Positions 24,387 through 36,005 of a stretch of 64,000 bases of DNA are shown here, piece by piece. The notes under the pieces were generated by a model. That model ran no database searches. It saw only the letters and a program-made list of their open reading frames with translations, and was not told where the DNA came from. The position numbers were made by a program, and so were the translations under genes. The stretch's first letter is position 1; every line of letters begins with the position of its first letter. Source of the DNA: Acanthochlamys bracteata (lineage: Eukaryota; Streptophyta; Magnoliopsida; Pandanales; Velloziaceae); contig CM034138.1 in assembly GCA_019914995.1 (NCBI GenBank), forward strand, positions 1,302,001 through 1,366,000, given 5' to 3'.

Positions 24387-25960
24387 ACGGTTGAAGTTGC
24401 TGAAAAATAAAATTTTCATTACTAAAAAATTAATTTAGCAAATAAAATTTACTATTTTTAAAATTTAGAAAAATAAAGCATATATAATATATACTTTATT
24501 ATATTTTTAAAAAAGTTTTAGTATTATAGAAAATATATTTTGAATGAAAATGAGAGTTGCGCTGAGGACAAGAGTGGAAGATTGTTTTAAGTATTTCTTA
24601 GAATTGAAAATATTTTATTAATTTTTTAAAAATAAATTTCATTATTTTTATCTACGAATAATAAAAATAATGATAAATTTTTTACTATACAATTTTTTTT
24701 ATTTTAAATAAATTTTATAAAATTATAAAAAATTTAATTAAAAATTAAAAAATTATTTTTTGAAAAACGATACCAAACAGCTCTTAATTTATAGTGAAAT
24801 CTTTGTTTGCTTTTCTGCTACTGCATAGAACAACAATGCGCATAACTTTTTTGAGAATGCAACAAAGAAAAGGTCAAGCTTTCATTGGCATATTCATCGA
24901 TGATTCCTTGATTTGGCCTAATAAATATGCCAATTGCTAAAACAAATGAAGCATATGCTACGGAAGATCTTTATTAAGTGCTGCTTTTTATCGTATGGCT
25001 TAGCTTATAAAAAAATAATTCTTTATTTTTTATTTCACATTTTTAATAAATAATTTATAAAATATTTAAAACTTTTTATTTGAAAATTTAAAAAATATAT
25101 AGAAATTTTACGTAATAATTTTTTTTATTATATATTTTTATTATTTTTTTAAAATAAAAAATATAATTTATTTTTTTAAAAAATAAATATATTTTTTATT
25201 TTAAAAAATTCTATTTTAAAAAAAAAATCTAAAGGCGCTCTATAAAATTCAAAAAGTTATTTAGAATTGCTAAAATAAAATATTAAAGATTTTTTAAAGA
25301 ACTTTAAAATCACAAATTTGTTTTTTATTGAATATATATATAAATATATATATCACATGATTTATTTTAAATAATTTAAACGATATTTATAGAAGTGTTT
25401 TTACTATCATCTCAAACTTTATTTTTCTAATTTATTTTTAAAATAAAATAAAATAAATTTAAAATAATTTTTTTTCATCAAAAGTTTTGTATTTAATTTT
25501 AAAATTCACTATAAAATATAAAATTAATATACAAATTTATATTGTATTTATAAATTAAATTTCTAAATTCTCAAATTAACTGAGTTTATTTCTAATAAAA
25601 CACGCCGAGGGGGACTCTTGTACGAGTTAAAACCCCAACTAGACCTTAGCTCGGTTGACTTTGACAACAAAAGGCCGTCGTCTAGTTTGGTCAGTCAACT
25701 GTACGTACACAGCCCAACTAATTGCATAGAAAGGTTAGCAAATAAAAGGCCCAGTAGAGCCCGTTATGTCGTTTCAGCGACGCGGCAACAAATAGCATCA
25801 AGTGACAACTGTACTGCTGCAACCGTTGCGGTTAAAATAACAAATTTGCAAAATCACACAAATCTGCTTCCCGCTTTTGTTCAAAGTTTTAAAGTTTTTC
25901 TTTTTCTTTTCCGAGCAAAACAAAAGAAATTTTTTTTTCAAAACCGCATGGCGGAGCTCG
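24387..25960. other. AT-rich intergenic DNA
   Basis: No gene recognised. The sequence around 25000-25240 resembles the interior of the AT-rich MITE family. From about 25600 the DNA becomes more balanced as the leader of the C2-domain pseudogene begins. Confidence 0.5.
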
Positions 25961-25973
25961 ATCATCGGCAGTA

Positions 25974-26660
25974 ATGGAGAAGGGAGACGAGCCGTGTTTG
26001 CTCGAGATCACTCTGATCTCCGCTCAAGATCTCAAGCCACCGGCAACAATCCGCCGTCAGTCGCCTTCGTTCTACGCTGTCGCATGGATTGATCCTTCGT
26101 TCAAGCTCCGAACCCTAGGTGATCCCATCGGCGGTGCTTCTCCAACTTGGAACGATCGCTTTCTGTTTCTTATTCCTTAAGCTTTCTCGCCACCGCTGTT
26201 TCTATCGAGATCTACGCTGCTGGACACTTCTGTATCTCTTCATCTCTTGCCGGATCTGTCCGGCTTCTTCTCAGCACGCTCAATCTCAAGGGAAAATCTC
26301 CAGGAATTCCTTTCGCTGGCCTGGGTGTTCGTCGACCTTCTGGGAGATCCAGGGAATCCTCAACATCGCCGTCATGATTGCTCCGCGAGTTTCTCTTCTT
26401 GCTTCGCGAGCGATTTCTCTGGCCCCCGCTGTTGCTTACCGTGACTTAATTGAACAATGCCGGAGGCTGTCGTATGATTTGAAAGCGGTTCCAACTCCGG
26501 CGCGTTGAAGGAGATCAACCGGGAAGTGGACGAGCGGGCAGAAGGGAAGAAGACAGATGTCAGATGTTGATGCAGCGGCGCTGTGCGGGCTAAGGTTACG
26601 GAAGATTCATGTCAGGCCCTCAGATGAAAATTTGCAGATTGGGTGGGAGGATGAGAACCG
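25974..26660 (+). pseudogene. C2-domain protein gene with frameshifts
   Basis: The first frame (25974-26180) encodes CLLEITLISAQDLKPP, then WIDPSFKLRTLGDP and GASPTWNDRFLF, the N-terminal part of a plant single-C2 protein of the SRC2/BAP type that binds Ca2+ and phospholipid. It then stops at TAA (26178). The next family segments continue in other frames: VSIEIYAAG and GSVRLLLSTL about 26185-26335, then GILNIAVMI at about 26355-26385. At least two indels (near 26170 and 26340) therefore break the gene, which in this family is normally intronless. An 8-codon upstream ORF (ATG 25949) overlaps the start codon. Calling these splice events instead would need introns of a few bases, so pseudogene is the better reading. 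Confidence 0.75.
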
Positions 26661-26664
26661 CACG

Positions 26665-29600
26665 GCATGATTGGATCGAACAGCTTTGGTACAATTCTAC
26701 ATTATGCTTCTCTTTTGCTGTTCGTGATTCTTTTGCCGTGGAGCTTTTGTGCTCTTCAGTTCTCGATTGATTGGAGTTCTTTTCCTGAAAATTAGAAGCT
26801 GGGAAGCAAAAGAATAGTTCTCTGATTTGAAGTTAGGTATACTTGTTATGAAATGTTTATTGACTCAAGTTCTTTTTTCGAAAAGGGAGGAGATCGATCC
26901 CATTGGCTGAAAATGGACAACTCTGGCAATAGTGTTACTTTATCATGAATATCATGGTTTTGATTCATCTGTTATTGAGATATGATACTATTATCATTGA
27001 TAGGCTAGTATTTACAATTGCAATTTCCATCCATTGATATGCTAGTATTCTTTAATTCTCTGTTAAGGCTACCATTTAATTCCTTCTTTAACTAATGGAT
27101 GATTACATGTTATTTGTGTCTGAAAGTGAAATGGTGACCTATTATCAGATTATTGCTATCACTCCTCACATATCTTTCAGATTGGTATGTTTCTGGCATC
27201 TATGATTTAACTCGCGCAACCATCCAATTATGTTCGCATTGATAAGCTTCTAGTTAGTTTGGTGAAATGTCTCTTAGAGAGGATTTGCTTGTTATGATAA
27301 GAAGAGTTAATTGTTTTGCCAACATTTGTAGTTGTATTGGTATTCCCTACTTTCAAAGTCATCACCAGTGCAGCCATGATGGAGGTTTTCTCTAAGAAGG
27401 AAAAAAAAAGAAGAATGTACTGTAAAAGGAGTAAGCATGGAATAAGGAACTAAATTTAGAGCATCCATAGATTTAATCTTCTTTAACCTGACACGTTTTG
27501 CAGCTACGCTAGCTTAATCAGTGTAGTAGGTGATCTAGGCATCTGGAATTGTTGTTATCCAATCAGAATCTCATTCTACTGCTAGGCTGTAGTTGGCCAG
27601 TGATAGAGCCTTTCAACACTTGTAGATACTGACTAATTGGGGGCCAAGAAAACTGTTATGCTGGTGGGGTTCTGTAAGATTGTGCTGAAATTATATGATG
27701 TAGCAATCCCTTATTGGATCTCAATGACATTTGTCTTTTATTTTTTATTTTCAAAAGATTGCTCAAATTCAATGGTATTTTATAACAGTGGATCTCTCTT
27801 GCAAAGATGAAAGGCCTAACTTTAGTAGAGATTCTTATTATATTTATTCCTGGCAAAATGTGGGTGGCTGTAATTCTTGGCTGGAAAGGTTGGGGGAGGA
27901 TCTTTTGATGGAGTTGCCACTTGCTTCCATCAAGACCATTCCTATAAGGCCGTTCTTGATTATGTAGTTGTTGATGATGGTCAAAACAATAATCCAGAAG
28001 TTCTCAGAACATGCTATATCTTAACATCTAAGCCTTCTCCACTTAATAAAGCCCTAAAACCTTTGGATCACCTGCCTTCTTAGGGGTCTCCTTTGCTTAT
28101 AATATGATAATGAAGTTTTAAAGTATGTTTAGTGGTCTGTTGGCTTTTTGAATAGCTTGGCTGCAGTTTAAGAGGCATTCTTTGATCGGCTGTTGTTGCT
28201 ACTGCACAGATTTGACTGTGTATCAGAATCACTTTGAGACCTAACACAACTGCCGTAGTAATGCAGGTCGAGATTATACCAAAATGTGTTAGCTACTGGT
28301 TGAAGTCAGATTGAGCTGTTCCTGTTGTAGCACTATCCTCTAACTGGTGATCTCTTTGTCTTGTAGACTTGCCTTTGATGTTCACATTCTAAATGCAGGT
28401 CTGTGCAACTATTTGGAGTTTAGCATTCATTCTTTGAGGAAGTATTAGTTTATGACTCAGTGGGCAACTCGATCATAAGAAATTTGATTTGAGTTAGATC
28501 TTTTAGTTGAATACTTCCCTTCATTCTTTTTTCTTTTAGGGGGCAACTTTTTCACTCTCAGTTTTTGTTCTTTCCTCTTTCCTTTTCTTTCTTTCATATT
28601 GATTTGCCTTTTTTTTTCCCTTTTTTTTTTTAAAATTTCTTTGCGCAAAATCTTCGTATAGATTGTTAACACTGGAAAAGGAAATCTGGAGGCTTTTGTA
28701 AAGAAAGGAAGTGACTTATGGTGCGAGCCATCTCCTTAACCATTTTTGCAGCGAGCATTCTTTTACCTTTTATTTTGTCAACTTATTAGCTAAACCGACG
28801 AGCGGATACTCTTCATATTCTGTCTAGCTATTCAAGTTTCGGATCTAGGACATCATTGTTAATTTGCCTCCATGGCGGTGCTTTGTTGCTTGATGACAAG
28901 GGCTTTGAAGCTGGGCATGGTGAGTAGCTGGTTGTTATAATCAAAATTGTAAGGAGTGTAAAGCTAGGAAAAAGAAGGAAAAGAAATCAGTTCGGGATAT
29001 TGGTTGGAACTGTAGTGAAATGAAATGTTGCAGTTGGATGCGTGGTGCATAGGTGCGAAGTTGGGAAGTCGAAATGGGTGAGGGCAAAAGGCATGTCCAT
29101 TATGAAACATCATATCAAAGCTTTCGGTTAGGTGAAACCAAGGCCCGCTCTCTCACTCTCCCCACCAAACATCATAACGGATAAAAAAAAGAGAACGAAT
29201 TGAAGCCATTCGTCTTCTCTTTTTTATCCGTTATATATCTAGAATCACCACGTAAAAGAAGCAGCAAAATTCCTGCTAATCACCAACATGCATAATCATC
29301 ATCATAGGAGAAGGGATAATTCTGATTGTGGTTTATGATGCTTTCCTCTTAGTAGCTAATATTTTAACATCTGTTGTTGTCATTTTGACATGAAATCTGA
29401 AACTAGAGGGGACTTCTGTTTTTTTGTATCACAGGATTATAGTTTCATAAGCTTTACAAGTGTTTTCTGTGTTTATTCTCAATTAACATTCAGGTATCAT
29501 GCTAACTTTTTGAGTTCTACTCTCAACTTTGTCATGAGGGGTCTAAAGCACTAGGATATGCTATATGCTGCTAGCAGGATGTGTCAGTTCTGGTAGTGCT

Positions 29601-30120
29601 TGCTTCTTTATTTTCAACGTCTTGGATATTAAGGAGTACCGCTGTTGATGAAAGGTCATGCTCATCAATGTAAATCAAGGTTCAACACTTCAACTGCGTA
29701 GCATCCATAAGTAAAACACTTTTATTTGTCACCCCACAGAGTACAAATGCAAATTCTCTTGTAAAAGGAACACACTGGAAAGTCACAACAACTTTACAGA
29801 TACTATTCACCATCCAAGTCCAACTTTTGAACCACAAAACTTGGTCTCGTCTTTCATAAAGAAAAAAAAGAAAGTTGAACCACCCATTGCTTTCAACTTT
29901 GCAAACTTGCCAAATTTCAGAAGGAACTCTCTCAATAAACTTCACAAAAACAAAACTTTCTCAATAAATTTTGACACAAGAAGCAAATTTGTGTTATTAT
30001 GTTTGTTATTATGAATAGAGGGTGGGGGTACACAACCTCTACATTATAATAAACGTAATAACATAAATTAATTCAATCGAAGTATTTAACAACACAACGC
30101 AGGCCTCCCCCTTCTTTCGG
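26665..30120. other. Intergenic, no recognisable gene
   Basis: The base composition is mixed and more balanced than in the flanking AT-rich regions. Short open frames (for example 27877-28083 and 29682-29945) show no family signature, transit signal or splice support. One strong inverted repeat is listed separately at 29174-29234. Confidence 0.5.
29174..29234. repeat. 61-nt inverted repeat, hairpin-forming
   Basis: ATAACGGATAAAAAA at the left is mirrored by TTTTTTATCCGTTAT at the right, and the stem continues through GAGAA-CGAAT against ATTCG-TCTTCTC. That gives about 25 paired positions around a loop of about 7 nt (TGAAGCC). It is too short and A/U-rich to claim as a microRNA. It could be a terminator-like or folded RNA element, or a relic of a small transposon. 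Confidence 0.7.
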
Positions 30121-30122
30121 TG

Positions 30123-30129
30123 TATAAAA
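30123..30129 (+). promoter_or_regulatory. TATA box of the HWS gene
   Basis: TATAAAA lies about 30 bp ahead of a pyrimidine-rich start region (CTTTCTCTTCTCTCTCGCC). A long 5' UTR with a GAA/GAG tract (about 30381-30420) follows, and the leader exon ends at a consensus donor GTAAGT (30685). The position fits the transcript of the F-box gene starting at 31490. Confidence 0.55.
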
Positions 30130-31489
30130 CCAACCCTTCTCCCTTTCTCTTCTCTCTCGCCAACACATAACAACTCTCTTTCTGTGTGTGTTCCACAGAA
30201 GAGAGAGATAGAGAGGAGAAATGGCTTGCTAGTTCACTCGCTCTCTAGTGTGAATCCTTCACGAATTAGCAGTCGCTTTAATTTTGATTTGGTTTTTCGT
30301 TCCTTGTTTTCCGGTGCCGATCCCAAGGCTACCGATCCGTTTATCTCGGCCGTCCGTTGAAACGAACAACTTTGGATAAACACGAGGAAGAAGAAGAGGA
30401 AGAGGAAGAAGAAGAAGACCCATTCCTTGTTTCCTTTTATTTCAGCTGCTCTTTCTCTCTATCCAATGCTTGTGCTGTCGCTGCCCCTTTGAGAAGAAGA
30501 CAAATGAAAAAGAAAAAAGTCGAATTTTTCTCTGGCTTTTTAATCTTTTAGGAGGTATTCACTACTACACGTTTCTGTTTCTATTTTTTTGGTGTTCATC
30601 AGGGTATTGTGAAAAGACGGTGAACTTTGTTTGTACGTGGATCTGTTTTGATGGTGTTAATTGCGGCGATTTCGTGAAAGCAATGTAAGTTTTTGGGGGA
30701 CTTTTTGGCTATTTCAGTGGATATAGGACAGGTAGATTTTGCTTGCTTGTGATCTATGTGTGCAAGGTTCTCTCATTGCTTGAAATAGTTGGGAGTTGGA
30801 GGGATGGAGTTGTTAGTCTTGTTTTAGTCATTTTGGTACTACAGAGATTATTTCTCTAATCATCGGGTTGCTGTTAGTGGCAGAATAAATTCCTGCCTTG
30901 ACATTCCTGGGATTCCTTCTCTCTGTCTCTCTCTCTTTCCCTTTATTTATTGCGGTTAGGTTTCATGTGATGTATCACATCTAATGGATTCTTCGAATAG
31001 TCTCCCTCATAGATGGCTTTCCCTTTGTTGTTCTTTCTTTTTTTTCAAATTGCTGAATGTGGTTTCACTGGTTTGTTTCTCATGATTTTGGCCATCTATA
31101 TTGTTAGATATGTAAGTAGCAGATTTGCAGAAATGTCATTACTTGCCTCAATTTGTTATCGATAGGGACCTATCTGCACTTATCTGTCCCAGTACATTCT
31201 TAATTATGTGACAGCTTACTATGAACCTGTGATATATCCATAGATAAGTAGATTTGCTCGTCTGTCATGTATCTTCATTGATTTGCTTTTTGATACTTAT
31301 GTCTTATGTGGTAGCAGGTATGAGACCTGTCCCTGTCCTTGGTAAGCAATTGTGACCGTTCTGGAATAATTAAGAGATTTCATAAGTGTTCTTGTGAGGG
31401 TGATTGCTGTTATTTATGTTATGTTTCTATAAACTTTTCTGATTCCATTTCTCCTTTACCCTTTTCCTTTTGTTGGCCTCTTTCAGTTC

Positions 31490-32737
31490 ATGTTGCATTC
31501 TCCACCTATGAAGGACGCATCAGCGTCACGGAATCTATATTCTAGAAACCACTTTGAGGGCAAATTTGCTCCGCTTCAGCCTGTCTCTGAGCAAATCAAT
31601 GAACTTGACATGCATGATGAGACTTCTGTGTCATCTATTTGCATCGAGAACATTCTTCCCGATGATCTCTTGGAGAGGATCTTCTCTTATCTTCCTGTTG
31701 TGTGTATGATTAGGGTGGCTTCTGTTTGCAAAAGATGGTACGGTATTGTAACTTCAAGGAGACATATATGGGTTCACAACTTGCAGCAGAAGCCCTGGTA
31801 TTTCATGTTCACATGCAATGATGCTGCTGCAGGGTATGCATATGACCCTATTTTCCGCAAATGGTACAATTTCGATCTCCCGTGCATTGAGAAGAGCAAT
31901 TGGTTCATTTCTTCATCATGTGGACTGGTTTGCTTCATGGATAATGACAGCAGGAGTAAGATATTTGTTTGCAATCCAATTACAAGAAACTGGAGAGAGC
32001 TTGTAGCACCTCCTGGAATGCAGTTTCCTGACTATAGTGCACTTGCTTTATCAGTCAATCGTGAGTTTCAGAGTTATACTATAGTAGTTGCAAAGTCCAA
32101 GCAGGTGCCAGGTGATTTTCTTCAGTGGGATTTCTCCATCCACATTTATGATTCCCAGAGTCAATTGTGGATCACCACAATCACAGACGTCCTAATGGGA
32201 TGGAGGGGAGGTGACGAATGTGTGATTTGTAATGGGGTTTTGTATTGTCTGATCTATTCAGCTGGAATGGTAGGAGGTACTGATATTCGCCATGGTCTTA
32301 TCATGTACGATCTCTCTGCCAGAACCCCACATACCTCTCTTATGCGTACTGCAATTCCAGTGCCTTGCTCGCTCACATGTGGTCGGCTTATGAATCTAAA
32401 TGATAGGCTGGTGATGGTTGGCGGCATCGGAAAACATGATAGGCCTGATATCATCAAGGGAATTGGCATCTGGGAGCTCCAAAAGAAAGAGTGGCGAGAA
32501 CTTGCTCGCATGCCTCATAGGTTCTTTCAAGGATTTGGGGAGTTTGATGATGTTTTTTCAAGCAGTGGTGCAGATGATTTGATATATATCCAAAGCTATG
32601 GTGCCCCAACTCTACTCATTTTTGACATGAACCAGAAGCAGTGGAAATGGTCACTGAAGTGCCCTGTGACAAAAAGATTTCCGCTTCAGCTTTTCACGGG
32701 ATTTTGTTTTGAACCAAGGCTTGAAATTATCTCCTGA
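31490..32737 (+). CDS. HWS: F-box/kelch protein, HAWAIIAN SKIRT orthologue
   Basis: 415 residues in one coding exon. The F-box (about 54-93: LPDDLLERIFSYLPV, VCKRWYGIV) binds SKP1 in an SCF ubiquitin ligase. The rest is a kelch-type propeller with family blocks PWYFMFT, GYAYDPI-RKWY, CGLVCFMDND, GWRGG, SLTCGRLMNL, VGGIGKHDRP and the C-terminal CPVTKRFPLQLFTG. The match to Arabidopsis At3g61590 (HWS), which controls organ separation and miRNA levels, is strong. The ATG at 31490 follows an acceptor TTTCAG (31486), so a 5' UTR intron from 30685 probably ends there or at a small exon near 31318. Later in-frame ATGs at codons 7 and 41 could also serve. Intact, with no missing F-box core residue. 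Confidence 0.95.
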   Translation: MLHSPPMKDASASRNLYSRNHFEGKFAPLQPVSEQINELDMHDETSVSSICIENILPDDLLERIFSYLPVVCMIRVASVCKRWYGIVTSRRHIWVHNLQQKPWYFMFTCNDAAAGYAYDPIFRKWYNFDLPCIEKSNWFISSSCGLVCFMDNDSRSKIFVCNPITRNWRELVAPPGMQFPDYSALALSVNREFQSYTIVVAKSKQVPGDFLQWDFSIHIYDSQSQLWITTITDVLMGWRGGDECVICNGVLYCLIYSAGMVGGTDIRHGLIMYDLSARTPHTSLMRTAIPVPCSLTCGRLMNLNDRLVMVGGIGKHDRPDIIKGIGIWELQKKEWRELARMPHRFFQGFGEFDDVFSSSGADDLIYIQSYGAPTLLIFDMNQKQWKWSLKCPVTKRFPLQLFTGFCFEPRLEIIS

Positions 32738-35370
32738 TTCGCCCTTTCAAGCGGCTCTATTTTGATTGGTAGAAATCCCGATCAATTTCCTTTTGCATTA
32801 TTTGAACAATTGTTGCTGCTTTGGTGGATCTTATAGAAATCGATCATCTTACAGAAATCCTTGTTGATTCTTTTGTCCTTCCTGTGCTTTGTGATGTATC
32901 TGGAGACTTTATGTAGGTATATCTCAGAAGTGATCAATTAATATAATTCCCTTTATTGAAGCAGCTGCCTTGCATGCCTTGTACTGGTTATACATTTGAA
33001 CTTCTTGTTTGGTTTATTATCGTCAAATTTATTGGCTAGTTTGCTGAGATAGTCTTGAATGTTTATATGGAAAAAATTTGCACAGTAGTCTTCTGATGCA
33101 CTATTCCGCACAAAAGCAGCTCAATATCTTCCTTGCTACATAGCAGTACAATTTAGGAATCATATCTAGCTGGTACCATGTACTAAATATTTCCACATAA
33201 GTTCTTTCTTCCTTAATTCTCTTCATAATAATAAGAGCCATTTCTGGTCTATCTGTGCACATGGAGTTGCTTCAGGTTAGCTTTATTTTCTGTTAGTTAA
33301 CTTGGGATTGACTATTTGTTTCTATGTTAAGCTGTCCAGCTCTAACTTATGAATAATTGAAGATTTTGGATCCATCCATCTTTCTTTCTTGTATACCTAG
33401 ATTGATATTTGACTTCTATAGGTATGTGCTGTTTCGGAGTCTTTGCTTGCAACACTCTTCATCAAGCTGTCTGTTCAAAAGGACAGTAAGTCTTACCTCA
33501 TGGCTCATCAGCTCATGCTGGTAACGCCTCTGTGCAGGCAGTAGGAAGAACTAGAGTGTACAAAAATTTAATGGCAATGCTAGTAGTTGTCGGTTGCTTA
33601 AATGTATTTATATTAAATGTTCCATATGCTTGAGGGGTTGGTTGTGTTACTTTCTTCACCAGTTCTCACTGCCATATTGCGTTAAAAAGGTAATCGATGC
33701 TTCTCCCCTTCTTTGGCATATTATACATAATGAAATGCGACTGCTCCTTTTGCCTTGATGGACCAACATGTTAACTGCTTTTATTCGAACTTTTGTTTAA
33801 GGGAAAGCAGAAATAGACTGTTTAGTAGTTATTTTAGCTCCTTTACTGTTTGGATTTTAATAATGTTTTAGTTTCATAATGCAGGAATATAATTGTTCTT
33901 CAGAACTGGGAGCTAACAGGTTTGTCAGTATTTACATCTTCACTGTGATTGATTTCTACTATTCTTTAAATAGCAAATGCTATAGAACCTATTAGAGTAG
34001 TTGTCAGATGATGGTGTTTCAAAAGTTCATCAGTTCATTGCACTGCCCAGTAATATGCAATGCAAAAGTGGAAGTTGAATTTACATCAATGCATTTGATG
34101 TTTCCAGCTTGTAGCTACATAAATGTTTAGCTTTTATGAAGTTAGGTTGCTTTCAAATCTACACAAGGAAGCTGCTTGCACTTGCCTACAAGCAGAAGCA
34201 AAAATCAACATCAAAAGGTTATTATTTGAATTTCTCTGGATGGATGTAAGAAACCTCATCAACGCATCACGCTGTTCTGTTCTGTTATAAAATAACTTGT
34301 TGTTTCTCACGTGTTTCCAGGCACAGCTCAGAAAAAAGTTATATGATTTTTTACCACAACATATTGGTTAACTTTCTGCTTTATTATTATTGGGTGTTAA
34401 TGTGAAAACTTCTTTATTGTTTTTTTTTCTTTTTCCTGAATATCATACTGCATCTCTTTTAAGCTGTGAAGCAGCAAGGAAATAGGTGAATAAAGAAAAA
34501 GTACCAAGAATGCAAACAATGTTAGGTTTTTCTTGATCAACTTTTGTTGCTGCTGCTTTGCATTTGTAAAAGGTTTCTTCATTTGTATGCTTGCTGTTTT
34601 CTTTTTAAATTGGTAACAAAATGTCATGCTTGTTTGTTTAGTTTCTTGTTGTTGTTAAGAGCATGATAGTGATATTGCCTTCATTCTGTGATATAATATA
34701 AGGTTTTCCTGATCATTTTTTCTTATTTGATGATCTTTGCAAAGTTTGCTCGTCTTATGCTGCTGCTAATATATTATAACCATATGTTATGATCAAAAGA
34801 ATTTTAATTAACAGCAATTAGCAAAGCCATGAAAAGGACTAGCCATCTCAATCCTTGCAGTTCTCATTGCTCTCTATGATTGATATCTTTATTATTTGTA
34901 ACCATTATGACATTCTTTACTAGTACAAGATCTTAAAAATAAAAAATACTATATCAGATTGGCAATCATTTCAAGACTAGTAATATAAAATTTTTAATCA
35001 AAAAATATTTAAAAATTATCTTTTATATTATTTTATAAATTTATTTTTTAAACTTATTTTAAAATTTTATTGTGGAGTTATTTTCGGACAAATAAACGGT
35101 GCCCTAATTGAGCTCAACTGAAGTTAAGTTCATTTCTACACAGTTATAAGTTGCAAGCAGAAGCGATTTCATATGTTATCAAATATATTTCCTTCGACGA
35201 TTTTGAGTAGAAGAACTATCAGTCAATCAGCAATGTCCAGCAAACAACTGGCCCATAATTAATATTGGGCTTGTATTTTATTTTGGGATTCAGTTCAGCC
35301 CAATTACATCTGTAATCATCTTTTCTGCTCTACGCAATTTTATTCTGAGAACATTTCTGGTCGATCACGG
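32738..35370. other. HWS 3' flank and intergenic DNA
   Basis: The first about 250 bases are probably the HWS 3' UTR. The rest has no coding signature, and nothing in it was recognised as a gene or element. Confidence 0.5.
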
Positions 35371-35382
35371 TGGCATTTCTCC

Positions 35383-36005
35383 GGCGGGATGTGGTCTGCC
35401 GGCGGTGTTTCGATTCATGGTTCAGATGCACGGAGACGTCCCAGTGGCAGCGAAGTTCTACTCGGAGGGGTTGGGATTCACCGTCAACGTCTGCCCTTCA
35501 CGGTGGGGCTGAACCCACTCTTAGGAAATTGATTCCGAAGTTAGCACCATTGTTTTTTAAAATGGTAGGTATTTAGTAGGTCATTGTGAACCGTATATGT
35601 TGACTGATATTTTGAATGCCTACTACCATTTCTTTCATGGTCTAACCATGCTTCATTTTTCTACGTAACCGTGATTCGGGTACTTGCAAGTGTCACTCTT
35701 TCCATTCTAAACTGTTGGAAAAATAAAATACCGAGAAAGTTAAATAAAATAAGACACATGAAGATTTCGATTCATACGCTAAAAATTTCAATCTAATTCA
35801 AAAACTTAACCCAATAAATTATAAAACTTTTAAATATATTAATTATTTTATTATTTATTTTTATTTAATATGAGACTAATTCACTTATTTTTAATCTAAC
35901 ACTAACATTCTCCATGACCATATTAATTGATAGCATTTGGAGCTGAATTTGATGTTCATATCAAGTATGAACCAAGTTGCAAGGTACTTCTGGCATCGTC
36001 ATTTT
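35383..36005 (+). pseudogene. Glyoxalase-I-like (VOC superfamily) gene remnant
   Basis: Exon-1-like sequence encodes MHGDVPVAAKFYSEGLGFTV then NVCPSRW, the start of a VOC/glyoxalase fold, and is followed by a frameshift (RWG-stop in frame; AEPTLRKL in the next frame). A second piece near 35936-36000 reads AFGAEFDVHIKYEPSCKV, matching the family segment with a GAELDG-IKYE-type motif. Stops and AT-rich sequence separate them, and the metal-binding C-terminal half is missing. This is a broken, truncated copy. The intact relative in plants is a small single-domain protein of unknown substrate. Confidence 0.6.

Noticed and set aside
25618-25974. 118-codon open frame upstream of the C2 remnant
   Set aside because: The listed start is not an ATG, the translation has no domain, and it ends at the C2 start codon, so it is most likely leader sequence.
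27656-28083. Overlapping open frames of 66-78 codons on both strands
   Set aside because: They lack domains and splice context and contradict one another in strand.
30357-30551. Open frame with a poly-Glu run
   Set aside because: It is produced by the GAA/GAG tract in the HWS 5' UTR. It is a possible uORF but not a supported gene.
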